A DNA stretch of 23,547 bases from JAFIEN01 sp051859505 (GTDB lineage Bacteria; Pseudomonadota; Alphaproteobacteria; Rhodobacterales; Rhodobacteraceae). Below the pieces are notes generated by a model. That model saw only the letters and a list, made by a program, of their open reading frames with translations, did no database searches and had not been told where the DNA came from. Shown piece after piece: positions 7,678 to 15,295 of this stretch; position 1 is the first letter of the stretch, and every line of letters begins with the position of its first letter. The position numbers and the translations under genes were made by a program. The DNA lies in the NCBI GenBank assembly GCA_051859505.1, contig JBHYFN010000058.1:1-23547 (forward strand), given 5' to 3'.

Positions 7678-7712
7678 CGCCCCGCCGTTGCGGCGGGGCG
7701 GGCGGGCCTTTT
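7678..7712 (+). terminator. Hairpin terminator between convergent genes
   Basis: A perfect 10-bp stem, CGCCCCGCCG with CGGCGGGGCG around a TTG loop (7678-7700), followed by GGCGGGCCTTTT. It lies between the plus-strand antiporter stop (7657) and the minus-strand PanB-like stop (7724). The T-run serves the plus strand. On the minus strand the hairpin is followed by a short TTT, so it may work both ways. Confidence 0.8.
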
Positions 7713-7723
7713 GGCGGAACCGG

Positions 7724-8524
7724 CTAGAGGCCCTTGGCGAGGGCGGCTGCGAAGGCTGCCTGTTCCTCTTCGGGCATGGCGACAAGGTGCTTGTCTTCGG
7801 GGAAGGCGCCGCTTTCCACATCTGCGATGAATTCACGGAAGGCCGCCACGCGTTCCTGCTGCAGCCGGTCGTATTCGGCGGCGAAGTTGCGATAGACCTT
7901 GGAATGCCGGGGGATATGCCCCTTGTGATCGCCCAGAAGATCGCAGGTGAACAGATACTGCGCATCGCAGCCCGCACCCGCCCCCATCGACCACAGAAGC
8001 AGCTCCAGCCTTTCGCTGATGGCACTTGCCACCGGCGGCGGCACGACCTCGATCTCGACGGCGAAGGCGCCGGCCTCCTGATAGGCGCGGCATTCCTCGT
8101 ACATCCGGATCGCCTGATCGGCGGTCTTGCCCACGGCGCGGAAGCCGCCGGTCCAGGTCGCGCGGCTGGGAACCAGCCCGACATGGCCCACTACGGGGAT
8201 ATGCTCGCGCGCGACATGTTCGACCGTCGCAAGGCTGCCCGAGCAATAGACGGCATCCGCGCCGGCGCTCATCATGTCGCAGCAGAAGCGCAGGAAATCG
8301 TCCTTCGTGCCGGCCTCGAGATGGGTTTGCCCGGTCATCGAAAAGAGCGTGGGGGCCACCTTGCGATAGTCGGGATGGGTGACCAGTTCAGGCGGAAGCG
8401 AGACGATGTCGATCCCCGCCTCTTCGGCGGCCGCCGCCTCGTCCAGGGTGACCACGCGCAGCATGGTCTTCTGGCCCTTGCCCTTGGCGGCGCGCAGGTC
8501 GGCGACGGTGGGTAGTTTTCGCAT
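7724..8524 (-). CDS. Divergent PanB-like (ketopantoate hydroxymethyltransferase family) protein
   Basis: A 266-residue TIM-barrel protein that follows the PanB pattern: ITAYD-like start region, VVGHVGL (102-107, E. coli CGHLGL), EIEVVP (E149, at the general-base Glu), MGAGAG, and GHIPRHSKVYRNF near the end. PanB transfers a hydroxymethyl group from methylene-tetrahydrofolate to ketoisovalerate. However, the E. coli Mg ligands (Asp45, Asp84) align with LPPEL and SMTGQTH, and the VKIEG segment is VYCSG here, so Lys and Glu are lost. True ketopantoate synthesis is therefore unlikely. It is the last gene of the sugar operon, 12 bp after the desaturase, with a GGGAGGGG ribosome site. An aldolase or lyase role on a keto acid is inferred. 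The alignment is by eye. Confidence 0.8.
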   Translation of the reverse strand: MRKLPTVADLRAAKGKGQKTMLRVVTLDEAAAAEEAGIDIVSLPPELVTHPDYRKVAPTLFSMTGQTHLEAGTKDDFLRFCCDMMSAGADAVYCSGSLATVEHVAREHIPVVGHVGLVPSRATWTGGFRAVGKTADQAIRMYEECRAYQEAGAFAVEIEVVPPPVASAISERLELLLWSMGAGAGCDAQYLFTCDLLGDHKGHIPRHSKVYRNFAAEYDRLQQERVAAFREFIADVESGAFPEDKHLVAMPEEEQAAFAAALAKGL

Positions 8525-8536
8525 CGGACCCCTCCC

Positions 8537-9682
8537 TCAGCGGGTGACAAAGATGTTGTGGAATTCGTCCCGATAGGGCTTGGCGCTGGGCGGAAGCTCG
8601 CGCCGGAGGTAATATTCGGGATCGTCGAGCTGCTTCTTCACCGCGCGATACATCTCGACATAGCCCTCGAGGATGGACTTGTTCGGCGGCGGGAAGTCGT
8701 CCTTCACCAGCTCATGCAGCCTGGGCAGGGCGTGATAGGGCACCATCGGGAACATGTGATGTTCGATATGGTAGTTCATGTTCCAGTAGATGAAGCGCGC
8801 GATCGGGTTCATGTAGACGGTGCGCGAATTCAGCCGGTGGTCGATCACGTTGTCGGCCAGCCCGCCGTGCTGCAGCAGCCCGGTCATGACCATGTGCCAG
8901 CAGCCGTAAATCCGGGGGCCGCCGATCAGCAGGAACGGAATCGCCGAGGCCCAGCCATAGCCCGACGCCAGCATGATGAGCGTGGCCAGGGCCGTCACCC
9001 CGTAGATCGCCATATGCACGCGCGCGGCGAAGATCGCCTTGGGCTGTTCGCTTTCGGGGATGTAGTCCTTTTCATCGTCCGACAGAGTGCCACCGGCATG
9101 GCGCGCGATGATCTTGAACGAGTCAAAGGCATCGCGGAAGCCCAGGAAGGCCAGCAACAGCCGCCAGACGGCAGGCGGGCGCATGAAGGAGATCTCGGGA
9201 TCGCGGCCGACGATATAAGTGTCGGTATGGTGGCGGGCATGGCTCCAGCGCCAGGCGACGGGGTTGCGGATCACCTGGAAGGAGGCGATCTGATAGATCA
9301 CATCGTTCATCCAGCCGGTGCGGAAGGCCGTCCCGTGGCCGCATTCGTGCCAGCGACTGTCGCAGGCCGAACCGTACATCACGCCATAGGCCAGCCAGAA
9401 CGGCACCGCCCACCAGGTGCCCCAGAAATAGATGCCGCCCGCGGCAAAGATCACATGCGCCAGCGCCCAGATGATCGTGTCGCGGATCGCGGGGCCGTCC
9501 TTGCGCTGCATCAGCTCCTTCATCACCTTGCGGGGGATGTCGGTGTGATACCACTCGGCCGCGGCCAGGCCGATTTCCTGCGCATAGCGCGAGGAAGGCC
9601 CGGTCAGGCTGTAGTCGCGGGCGGGCGGCTTGCCGGCGGTCGGCGTCTCGGGGACGGGGATGTCGGTCGTGCTGGCGGTCAT
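8537..9682 (-). CDS. Membrane fatty-acid-desaturase-family di-iron oxygenase (possibly MocD-like)
   Basis: A 381-residue integral membrane protein with the three histidine boxes of the desaturase/hydroxylase superfamily: HECGH (112-116), HARHH (148-152) and HIEHH (305-309). These ligate a di-iron centre that activates O2. Hydrophobic segments lie around 70-105 and 223-262. Its place in a sugar operon, 13 bp after the aldose epimerase, argues against lipid desaturation. MocD, a homologue in rhizobial rhizopine (3-O-methyl-scyllo-inosamine) catabolism, gives a precedent for O-demethylating a cyclitol. That assignment is inference. The ferredoxin and reductase it would need are not encoded in the window. 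The start has a GGAG ribosome site. Confidence 0.88.
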   Translation of the reverse strand: MTASTTDIPVPETPTAGKPPARDYSLTGPSSRYAQEIGLAAAEWYHTDIPRKVMKELMQRKDGPAIRDTIIWALAHVIFAAGGIYFWGTWWAVPFWLAYGVMYGSACDSRWHECGHGTAFRTGWMNDVIYQIASFQVIRNPVAWRWSHARHHTDTYIVGRDPEISFMRPPAVWRLLLAFLGFRDAFDSFKIIARHAGGTLSDDEKDYIPESEQPKAIFAARVHMAIYGVTALATLIMLASGYGWASAIPFLLIGGPRIYGCWHMVMTGLLQHGGLADNVIDHRLNSRTVYMNPIARFIYWNMNYHIEHHMFPMVPYHALPRLHELVKDDFPPPNKSILEGYVEMYRAVKKQLDDPEYYLRRELPPSAKPYRDEFHNIFVTR

Positions 9683-9695
9683 CTGGGCTCCTTTC

Positions 9696-10544
9696 TCAGG
9701 CGTGGGTCCAGGAAATCGTCATGGTCATTGTCAGGGTCTCGCCCGGGGCAAGGGGGGTAAGGCCCGGTTGTCCCGGAAGGTTGAACGCATCCACCGGATG
9801 GGACACCGGCTCGGCGCAGAAGAATGGCGCATCGGGCGCGGGAGAGTAAAGCAGTAGCGTCGAAAGGCCCGGCGCGCGCACCGTTAGCCGAAGGTCGGGC
9901 TGGTCGATGGCAAGGCTGCCGTCCCAGCCGGCGAAGCCGTTGTTGATGAAGCGGTCGGGCAGGGGGGCGGGGCTGTCGAACCTTGCATCCCCGGGCGCGG
10001 GCACCGGGGTGGTCGTGGTGGGGACGTTGCGGTCATCCTCGGGCCAGTAGCCTTCAGCGCGGAAGGTCAGCCGGGTTTCGGGATGGCGGGGAAACCACGG
10101 ATGAAAGCCGCCGCCATAGGGCAGGGTCCGGTCGGCACGGTTGGTCACTCGGACGGTCGTCGCAAGCCCGGTTTCGGTCAGGCCGTAGTCAAGGACGGCA
10201 TCATAGAGGAACGGTCCGATCCCGCCCGACAGCGTCAGCCGCGCGCTGTCGGCCCCGGCACTCTCAACCGCCCAGACGCGCTGGAAGGCATCGCCGTGGA
10301 GCGCGAACCGCTCGCCCGGGAAATTGGGGGAAACGGCATGGTCCTGCCCGCCGAAGGGAAAGGGCTTCGAGATCCGGTTCGAGAAGGGGATGAGAAGGTT
10401 CATCGCTTGCGCGAAAGGGCTGGCCGGATCGCGGCCATCGCCTGTCGACAGGATCGCCCTGCCGCCCCATGCCAAGGACACCACGCCCGCCCCGACCTCG
10501 GGGTCGATCACCGCCTCGCTTTGCCCTGCGACAAGCCGCAGCAT
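9696..10544 (-). CDS. Aldose 1-epimerase (mutarotase) family protein
   Basis: A 282-residue GalM-fold protein that interconverts alpha and beta sugar anomers, supplying the anomer required by a sugar 1-dehydrogenase. NRISKPFPF and the following FALHGDAF give the Asn/Arg and His of the sugar site, GGGFHPWFP gives the second His, and EPVSHPVDAFN supplies the C-terminal catalytic Glu region. The start is the ATG at 10544; the preceding in-frame GTG is possible. Upstream are three tandem 17-bp repeats that link it to the SDR gene (see 10543-10593), each carrying a TGATG stop/start. No separate promoter is visible. Confidence 0.88.
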   Translation of the reverse strand: MLRLVAGQSEAVIDPEVGAGVVSLAWGGRAILSTGDGRDPASPFAQAMNLLIPFSNRISKPFPFGGQDHAVSPNFPGERFALHGDAFQRVWAVESAGADSARLTLSGGIGPFLYDAVLDYGLTETGLATTVRVTNRADRTLPYGGGFHPWFPRHPETRLTFRAEGYWPEDDRNVPTTTTPVPAPGDARFDSPAPLPDRFINNGFAGWDGSLAIDQPDLRLTVRAPGLSTLLLYSPAPDAPFFCAEPVSHPVDAFNLPGQPGLTPLAPGETLTMTMTISWTHA

Positions 10545-10593
10545 CACCAGCCCCCGTCCATCAACAGCCCCCGTCCATCACCAGCCCCCGTCC
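10543..10593 (-). repeat. Three tandem 17-bp copies of a stop/start junction
   Basis: On the minus strand the unit is GGACGGGGGCTGGTGAT. Copies 1 (10577-10593) and 3 (10543-10559) are identical; copy 2 (10560-10576) has one change (TGTTGAT). Copy 1 encodes the end of the SDR (DGGW stop) and copy 3 provides the epimerase start. Each copy ends in TGATG, so two five-residue mini-ORFs (MDGGC and MDGGW) bridge the two genes without a gap. The GACGGGGGC part may act as a weak ribosome site in each unit. Confidence 0.9.
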
Positions 10594-11297
10594 ACGCCGA
10601 TATCCTGGCTCGAGATCATCCGCGCCCCATCGGTGCAGAGAAACAGCGCAAGCGCCGCGATATCCACCGCCTCGATCCGCTTCTTCACCGATTGATGGGT
10701 CAGGATGAAGTCGTTGTATTCCTGCAGACGGTCGCCATAGACCCGGTTCTCGGTCCCCGACAGGACCGCGCCCGGCGCAATCGCATTGACCGTGATCCCG
10801 TGCGGCCCAAGTTCGCGTGCCAGCCCCTTGGTCAGCCCGTGGAGTGCCGCCTTCGAGGCGACATAGGGCACATAGCCCTCCCATTGCCCGTTCATCGTGA
10901 TCGAGGTCAGGTTGACGATCCGCCCCCACTCTCGCGCCTTCATATGCGGCGAACAGACCCGTGAAAGGATGAAGCAGGCGCTGGAGTTGATGCGGATCTG
11001 GTCCTCGTATTCGGCAATCGAAAAGGTCTCGTGCGGCTGGTTGATGATCCAGGCGGCATTGTTGATCAGGATATCGACGGGGTTCTCGGCCGCGAAAGCG
11101 CCCACCTGATCCTCGATCCCGGCCAGATCGTTGAGGTCAACCCCAAGGAAGCCATGCCCGGCCAGCGGCTCGGCCCCCGGCCGGTCAAGCACCGTGACCC
11201 GCACACCGGCCCCGGCCAGCGCCTCGACGATGGCCAGCCCGATGGTGCCAAGCCCACCCGTAACCAATGCGTGCTTGCCTGCCGGAACCGTCAGCAT
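10578..11297 (-). CDS. SDR-family NAD(P)-dependent oxidoreductase (sugar dehydrogenase-like)
   Basis: A 239-residue classical short-chain dehydrogenase. The cofactor motif is TGGLGTIG (13-20), NNAA is at 79-82, and the catalytic residues are N104, S132, Y145 and K149 (YVASK), all correctly spaced. GITVNAIAPGAV and the terminal DIGVDGGW are typical of the glucose-1-dehydrogenase/FabG-like branch. Its start ATG overlaps the ATPase stop (TGATG); a GTG one codon earlier is possible. With the mutarotase downstream and the enolase-family dehydratase in the same operon, the likely role is oxidation of the imported sugar to a lactone or acid. The substrate is unknown. Confidence 0.92.
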   Translation of the reverse strand: MLTVPAGKHALVTGGLGTIGLAIVEALAGAGVRVTVLDRPGAEPLAGHGFLGVDLNDLAGIEDQVGAFAAENPVDILINNAAWIINQPHETFSIAEYEDQIRINSSACFILSRVCSPHMKAREWGRIVNLTSITMNGQWEGYVPYVASKAALHGLTKGLARELGPHGITVNAIAPGAVLSGTENRVYGDRLQEYNDFILTHQSVKKRIEAVDIAALALFLCTDGARMISSQDIGVDGGW

Positions 11298-12028
11298 CAC
11301 AGCTTCTCGCTCACTTCCTCGATATTCGTGTCCTCGACCCGCTTGTCGAGCACGACCTCGCCCAGCGCCATGGCGACGATCCGGTCGCAGCAGGCAAAGA
11401 CGTGGTGCAGGTTGTGGCTGATGAAGATGGCGGTGACGCCCTGTTCCTTCAGCCCCTGGACAAAGCCGATCACCTTGGCGGTTTCCTTGACCGACAGGTG
11501 GTTCGTCGGTTCGTCCAGGATCATGACCTTGGACTTGAAATGCATCGCCCGCGCAATCGCCACGCCCTGCCGCTGACCGCCCGACAATTCGCCCACCAGC
11601 GCATCGGGCGAGCGCAGATGCAGATCCACATCCGCGATGGCCTGCACGCTTTCCTCGCGCATCTTGGCCTCGTCCAGCCAGCCGATCCCGCCGATGCTGA
11701 ACTTCACCGGCTCGCGCCCGATGAACATGTTGCGCGCGATGGTCATGATCGGAACCATGGAGTTGTACTGGTAGATCGTCTCGATCCCCAGAGCCATCGC
11801 ATCCTTGGGGTTGGTGATGCTGACCGGCTTGCCTTCGACGATGATCTCGCCCTCGTCCTGCTGGTGCAGGCCCGAGAGGATGTTGATCAGCGTCGATTTC
11901 CCCGCGCCGTTGTCGCCGACAAGGCCCAGCGCCTCGCCCCTCTCCACATCAAGCGTGACGCCCTTCAGCGCATGAACCCCGGAATACCACTTGTGCAGGT
12001 TCTTCACCTGGATGATCGGCTGGCTCAT
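11297..12028 (-). CDS. Sugar ABC importer 2, ATP-binding protein (single NBD)
   Basis: A 243-residue ABC ATPase with Walker A GDNGAGKS, Q-loop YQY, signature LSGGQRQ, Walker B MILDEPT and switch SHN. Only one nucleotide-binding domain is present, as in importer 1. The segment after Walker B reads DEPTNHLSVKE instead of the DEPTAAISVRQ of importer 1, so the two ATPases are distinct paralogues rather than a recent duplication. The start overlaps the permease stop by four bases (ATGA), and the stop overlaps the SDR start. A protein of this size must dimerise to serve the permease dimer. Confidence 0.93.
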   Translation of the reverse strand: MSQPIIQVKNLHKWYSGVHALKGVTLDVERGEALGLVGDNGAGKSTLINILSGLHQQDEGEIIVEGKPVSITNPKDAMALGIETIYQYNSMVPIMTIARNMFIGREPVKFSIGGIGWLDEAKMREESVQAIADVDLHLRSPDALVGELSGGQRQGVAIARAMHFKSKVMILDEPTNHLSVKETAKVIGFVQGLKEQGVTAIFISHNLHHVFACCDRIVAMALGEVVLDKRVEDTNIEEVSEKL

Positions 12029-13011
12029 TTGTCGACACTCACCTTCATCGCGCGTCCCTTCTTGCGCAGCCATGCGTTGCCCACGACGGCAAAGATCGTC
12101 AGCGCACCGATGGCGAAGCGGAACCAGTTGGCGTCGATCTGGCTCAGCACCATGCCGTTGTCGATGATCCGGATCAGCGTCGCCCCGATCACGCCTCCCA
12201 GGATCGAGCCCACCCCACCCATCAGCGAGGTGCCCCCGATCACGGCGGCGGCGACGGCCTGAAGCTCCATCCCCTCGCCGGTCGAGGGCAGGAAGGAATT
12301 GAGGCGCATCGACTGCATCATGCCGGCAAAGCCCGCCAGCACCGACGAGATCATGAAGCACACGACCTTCACCCGGCCGGTGGGAATGCCCATCGCCTTG
12401 GCCGCCGGAAGAAAGCCCCCGGTGGCCCGCACCCAGTTGCCGAAATTCGTCTTGCCCAGAAGCAGGCCGATGATGATGGCGATGCCGAGGAACCACAGGA
12501 CCGAGGCGCGGATCAGGTTTCCATCGTCGATGAAGCCCACGAAAAGGCTGCTCGGGATCTCGCCCGGCCGGATCCGGGGCGGAAAGCCCCCTGATATGAC
12601 CACGGTCAGCGACCGCGCCATGAACAGCATCCCCAAAGTCGTGATGAAGGACGGGATGTCGAAGCGGATCGTGATCATCCCGTTGATGAAGCCGATCAGC
12701 GCGCAAAGACCAAGCCCCACCGCCATCGCGGCCCAGAACGGCCAGCCGCCCACGACAAGCACCGCCATCGTCATCGGCATCAGCGCGAAGACCGATCCGA
12801 CCGAAAGGTCGAATTCCCCGCAGATCATCAGAAGCGTGACCCCCACCGCGACCAGAGCGGTTTCAGGCAAAAGCCCCAGGATCCCGCGCAGGTTGTTGGT
12901 GCTCAGGAAGACCCCCTCCGAGCGGATCTGGAACAGGATCACCAGCGTCAGAAGCAGCAGAAAGCCCGCAAGCTCCGGTTTCTGCAGGGCGAGTTTCACA
13001 AGGCGGCGCAT
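12025..13011 (-). CDS. Sugar ABC importer 2, permease (CUT2/RbsC family)
   Basis: A 328-residue inner-membrane permease of the BPD_transp_2 family with about eight to ten hydrophobic segments. Signatures include VAVGVTLLMICGEFDLSVGS in the first third and AAAVIGGTSLMGGVGS in the last third. The C-terminal tail is basic (WLRKKGRAMK). A GAAAGGA ribosome site precedes the start. It lies 74 bp after the binding-protein gene with a strong stem-loop in that gap, and its stop overlaps the ATPase start. The gene order (binding protein, permease, ATPase) is the reverse of importer 1. Confidence 0.93.
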   Translation of the reverse strand: MRRLVKLALQKPELAGFLLLLTLVILFQIRSEGVFLSTNNLRGILGLLPETALVAVGVTLLMICGEFDLSVGSVFALMPMTMAVLVVGGWPFWAAMAVGLGLCALIGFINGMITIRFDIPSFITTLGMLFMARSLTVVISGGFPPRIRPGEIPSSLFVGFIDDGNLIRASVLWFLGIAIIIGLLLGKTNFGNWVRATGGFLPAAKAMGIPTGRVKVVCFMISSVLAGFAGMMQSMRLNSFLPSTGEGMELQAVAAAVIGGTSLMGGVGSILGGVIGATLIRIIDNGMVLSQIDANWFRFAIGALTIFAVVGNAWLRKKGRAMKVSVDK

Positions 13012-13036
13012 GCAGGATCGGTCCTTTCATCAGTGT

Positions 13037-13066
13037 GACCGGCACGAGGCTTGCCCCGTGCCGGTC
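13037..13066 (-). other. Intercistronic stem-loop between binding-protein and permease genes
   Basis: In the minus-strand RNA, GACCGGCACG pairs perfectly with CGTGCCGGTC, and the stem continues through a G-U and two G-C pairs to a CAAG tetraloop, giving 13 bp. On the plus strand the same inner position would be an A-C mismatch, so the structure fits the minus transcript. No U-run follows. Such stems behind binding-protein genes commonly protect the upstream message and raise binding protein over membrane subunits; that role is inferred. Confidence 0.75.
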
Positions 13067-13085
13067 CGGTTCGTGTCAGTCGCGC

Positions 13086-14060
13086 TCAGCGCAGGCCGGC
13101 TTCGGACAGGTCGCGCACCGAGGGCACGTCCTCGGGGAAGACCAGCGCCTCGCCGGTGTTCACATCGACCGGCGACAGGCCGGCACGGGCGCCCAGATAG
13201 ACCATCATCACCGGCAGGAAGCCCTGCATGAAGGGCTGCTGGTCGACCTGGACCTGGATATAACCGGCCTCCATCTCGTCCAGCACGACGGGCACAAGGT
13301 CGAAGCCACCCAGAAGCACCTCGCCCGGGGCCACGCCGCGATCCCGCAGCACGCCGGCGACGCCCGCATGCCAGAAGCCGGTGTCGAAATAGGCCGTGGT
13401 CTGCGGATTGGCGTTCAGATAGGCGCCGACACGGTCGGCCACGATGGCCAGGTCAAGACCCGAATCGATCCGCTCGTAGGTGACTTCGCGGTCAGGGTTC
13501 GCGGCGATGAAATCGTCCATGAAGTTGGTGATCCCCAGCGCCCGCTGTTCCGACCAGTTCTGCCCGGGGCCCGAGACACCGACCAGCACATGGATCGGCC
13601 CTTCGGCCGGGAAGTTCTCGGACTGCGCCCGCGCAAGGCCATAGCCCGCCGGAATGAAGCCCTGCCCGACGAAGGCCTGCCGCGCATTGCCCGCAGCCCC
13701 TTCCAGATCGTCCACATTGACCGAGATCACCGTGACCCCGGCATCGCGGGCGCGGGCGATGATGTCGTCGAAGGCCTCGTCATCGACGATCGAGGTCAGC
13801 AGCGCGTCCGGGTTGCGCGCCAGCGCCGCTTCCATGTTCGCCGCCTGCTCGGGGATCGAGCCGTCGGTCTGCACGAAAACCATCTGGCAATTCGCCCCGA
13901 TCATGTCGCAGGCTTCCTGATAGCCAAGCTGCACCGCCTGCCAGAAGGTGTTGGCCGGGCCGGAATGGATCGTGAAGACGATCTCGAGTTGATCCTGTGC
14001 TGCGGCCTGCGATCCGACCGCGAGCGCGGCGGCGGCGGTCATCGTTCTTAGAAACTTCAT
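13086..14060 (-). CDS. Periplasmic sugar-binding protein of ABC importer 2
   Basis: A 324-residue type-I periplasmic binding protein. Residues 1-21 (MKFLRTMTAAAALAVGSQAAA) form a signal peptide; the mature chain begins with QDQLEIVFTIHSGPANTFW. NMEAALARNPDALLTSIVD and DDIIARARDAGVTVISVNVD are standard for RbsB/XylF-like receptors. A GGGGAGGA ribosome site precedes the ATG. The gene follows the enolase-family gene by 35 bp, and its message ends in the stem-loop at 13037-13066. It shares little beyond fold with the importer-1 receptor, so the ligands probably differ. The ligand is unknown; an aldose or sugar acid is suggested by the operon. Confidence 0.9.
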   Translation of the reverse strand: MKFLRTMTAAAALAVGSQAAAQDQLEIVFTIHSGPANTFWQAVQLGYQEACDMIGANCQMVFVQTDGSIPEQAANMEAALARNPDALLTSIVDDEAFDDIIARARDAGVTVISVNVDDLEGAAGNARQAFVGQGFIPAGYGLARAQSENFPAEGPIHVLVGVSGPGQNWSEQRALGITNFMDDFIAANPDREVTYERIDSGLDLAIVADRVGAYLNANPQTTAYFDTGFWHAGVAGVLRDRGVAPGEVLLGGFDLVPVVLDEMEAGYIQVQVDQQPFMQGFLPVMMVYLGARAGLSPVDVNTGEALVFPEDVPSVRDLSEAGLR

Positions 14061-14095
14061 CTTTGGGTCCTCCCCTTGGGTTTCGTTCCGTCCTG

Positions 14096-15295
14096 TCAGA
14101 TACTTCCCGCATCGGAACGCCTGCGGGTAACGGTAAACGCCCGGTCAAGCTCGGGGTTGAGCTCCATCCCCAGTCCGGGGCCGGGCGGCACGGTGATCCG
14201 GCCCTGCGTCACCTCCGGCAGGGCCGTGACCAGATCGCGATACCAGGTGCGGTAGAAGGCCCGCACGCTTTCCTGGATAAGCGCATTGGGCGCATTCAGC
14301 GACAGATGCGTCGAGGCTGCCAGAACCACCGGCCCGGTGCAATCATGCGGCGCCACCGGCAGGTGCCAGGCCTCGGCCATTGCCGCGATCTTGCGCGCCT
14401 CCGAAAGCCCTCCGCACCACGACAGATCCAGCATCACCACGCCGGCCGCCCCGCTTTCCAGCAGGTCACGGAACCCCCAGCGCGTGGCCAGAGTCTCCGA
14501 GGCACAGACCGGCGCCTCCGACACCTCGGCATAGCGCCTGAGGTCCGACAGGCTGTCCATGCGGATCGGATCCTCGTGCCATTCGGTGCCATAGGGCGCC
14601 AGCGCGCGGGCGATCTTCATCGCGGGCAGAAGCTGCCAGAGCGAATGGAACTCGATCATGATCTCCATCCGGTCGCCCACCGCGCGGCGGATCTTCTCCA
14701 CCGGCTCGAGGGCGGCGCGCATCTCGGCCGCACTGATCGACTGGCCCCGGTTCGCCTCGGCGGCCCGGTCGAAGGGCCAGATCTTCATCGCCGTGATGCC
14801 TTCGTCCAGCAGCGACTGGGCCAGCTCGTCGGCGTGATGCAGAAACCCGTTCAGATCGTCATATTGCGCCGATCCCAGCCCCCAGTTGGCGCTTTGCTGC
14901 CCCGCCTCCTCCTTGATGTAATCGGTCCCGGCACAGGTGTTGTAGGTGCGGATGCTGTCCCGCGTGAACCCGCCCAGAAGCTGGGCCACGGGTTGCCCCG
15001 TCGCCTTGCCCCACAGATCCCAGAGCGCGATGTCGAAGGCCGAATTGGCCCGCATCTCGACCCCCGCCGAGCGGAACCCCAGATAGCCCGTCAGATCGGC
15101 CGCCAGCGCATCCACGGCCAGCGCATCCCGCCCGATCACGCGCGGCGCGATCCAGTCATGCACCTGCGCCTCGACCGCGCCCGCACCGAAAAAGGTCTCG
15201 CCCAGGCCCCTGGTGCCGTCATCGCCAAGAACCTCGACCCAGATCAGGTTCGGCCGCTCGGCCACGCGCACCGTCTCGATGGCCGCGATCTTCAT
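14096..15295 (-). CDS. Enolase-superfamily (mandelate racemase-like) sugar-acid dehydratase
   Basis: A 399-residue protein with the N-terminal capping domain and C-terminal barrel of the mandelate racemase/muconate lactonising enzyme group. Candidate Mg ligands are E215 (IMIEFHS), E241 (WHEDP) and E267 (ASETLA). K171 heads the KIWPFD strand where the family often has KxK, with W at the third position, and H317 (APHDCTGP) is a likely general base. These features fit a sugar-acid dehydratase forming a 2-keto-3-deoxy acid. The precise substrate cannot be read. Its start overlaps the gntR stop by one base (TGATG), so the regulator and enzyme are coupled. The length is normal for this superfamily. 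Confidence 0.88.
   Translation of the reverse strand: MKIAAIETVRVAERPNLIWVEVLGDDGTRGLGETFFGAGAVEAQVHDWIAPRVIGRDALAVDALAADLTGYLGFRSAGVEMRANSAFDIALWDLWGKATGQPVAQLLGGFTRDSIRTYNTCAGTDYIKEEAGQQSANWGLGSAQYDDLNGFLHHADELAQSLLDEGITAMKIWPFDRAAEANRGQSISAAEMRAALEPVEKIRRAVGDRMEIMIEFHSLWQLLPAMKIARALAPYGTEWHEDPIRMDSLSDLRRYAEVSEAPVCASETLATRWGFRDLLESGAAGVVMLDLSWCGGLSEARKIAAMAEAWHLPVAPHDCTGPVVLAASTHLSLNAPNALIQESVRAFYRTWYRDLVTALPEVTQGRITVPPGPGLGMELNPELDRAFTVTRRRSDAGSI

Noticed and set aside
10543..10593. CRISPR-like or VNTR array
   Set aside because: The three units are directly contiguous without spacers and are only 17 bp, so this is a tandem duplication, not CRISPR.
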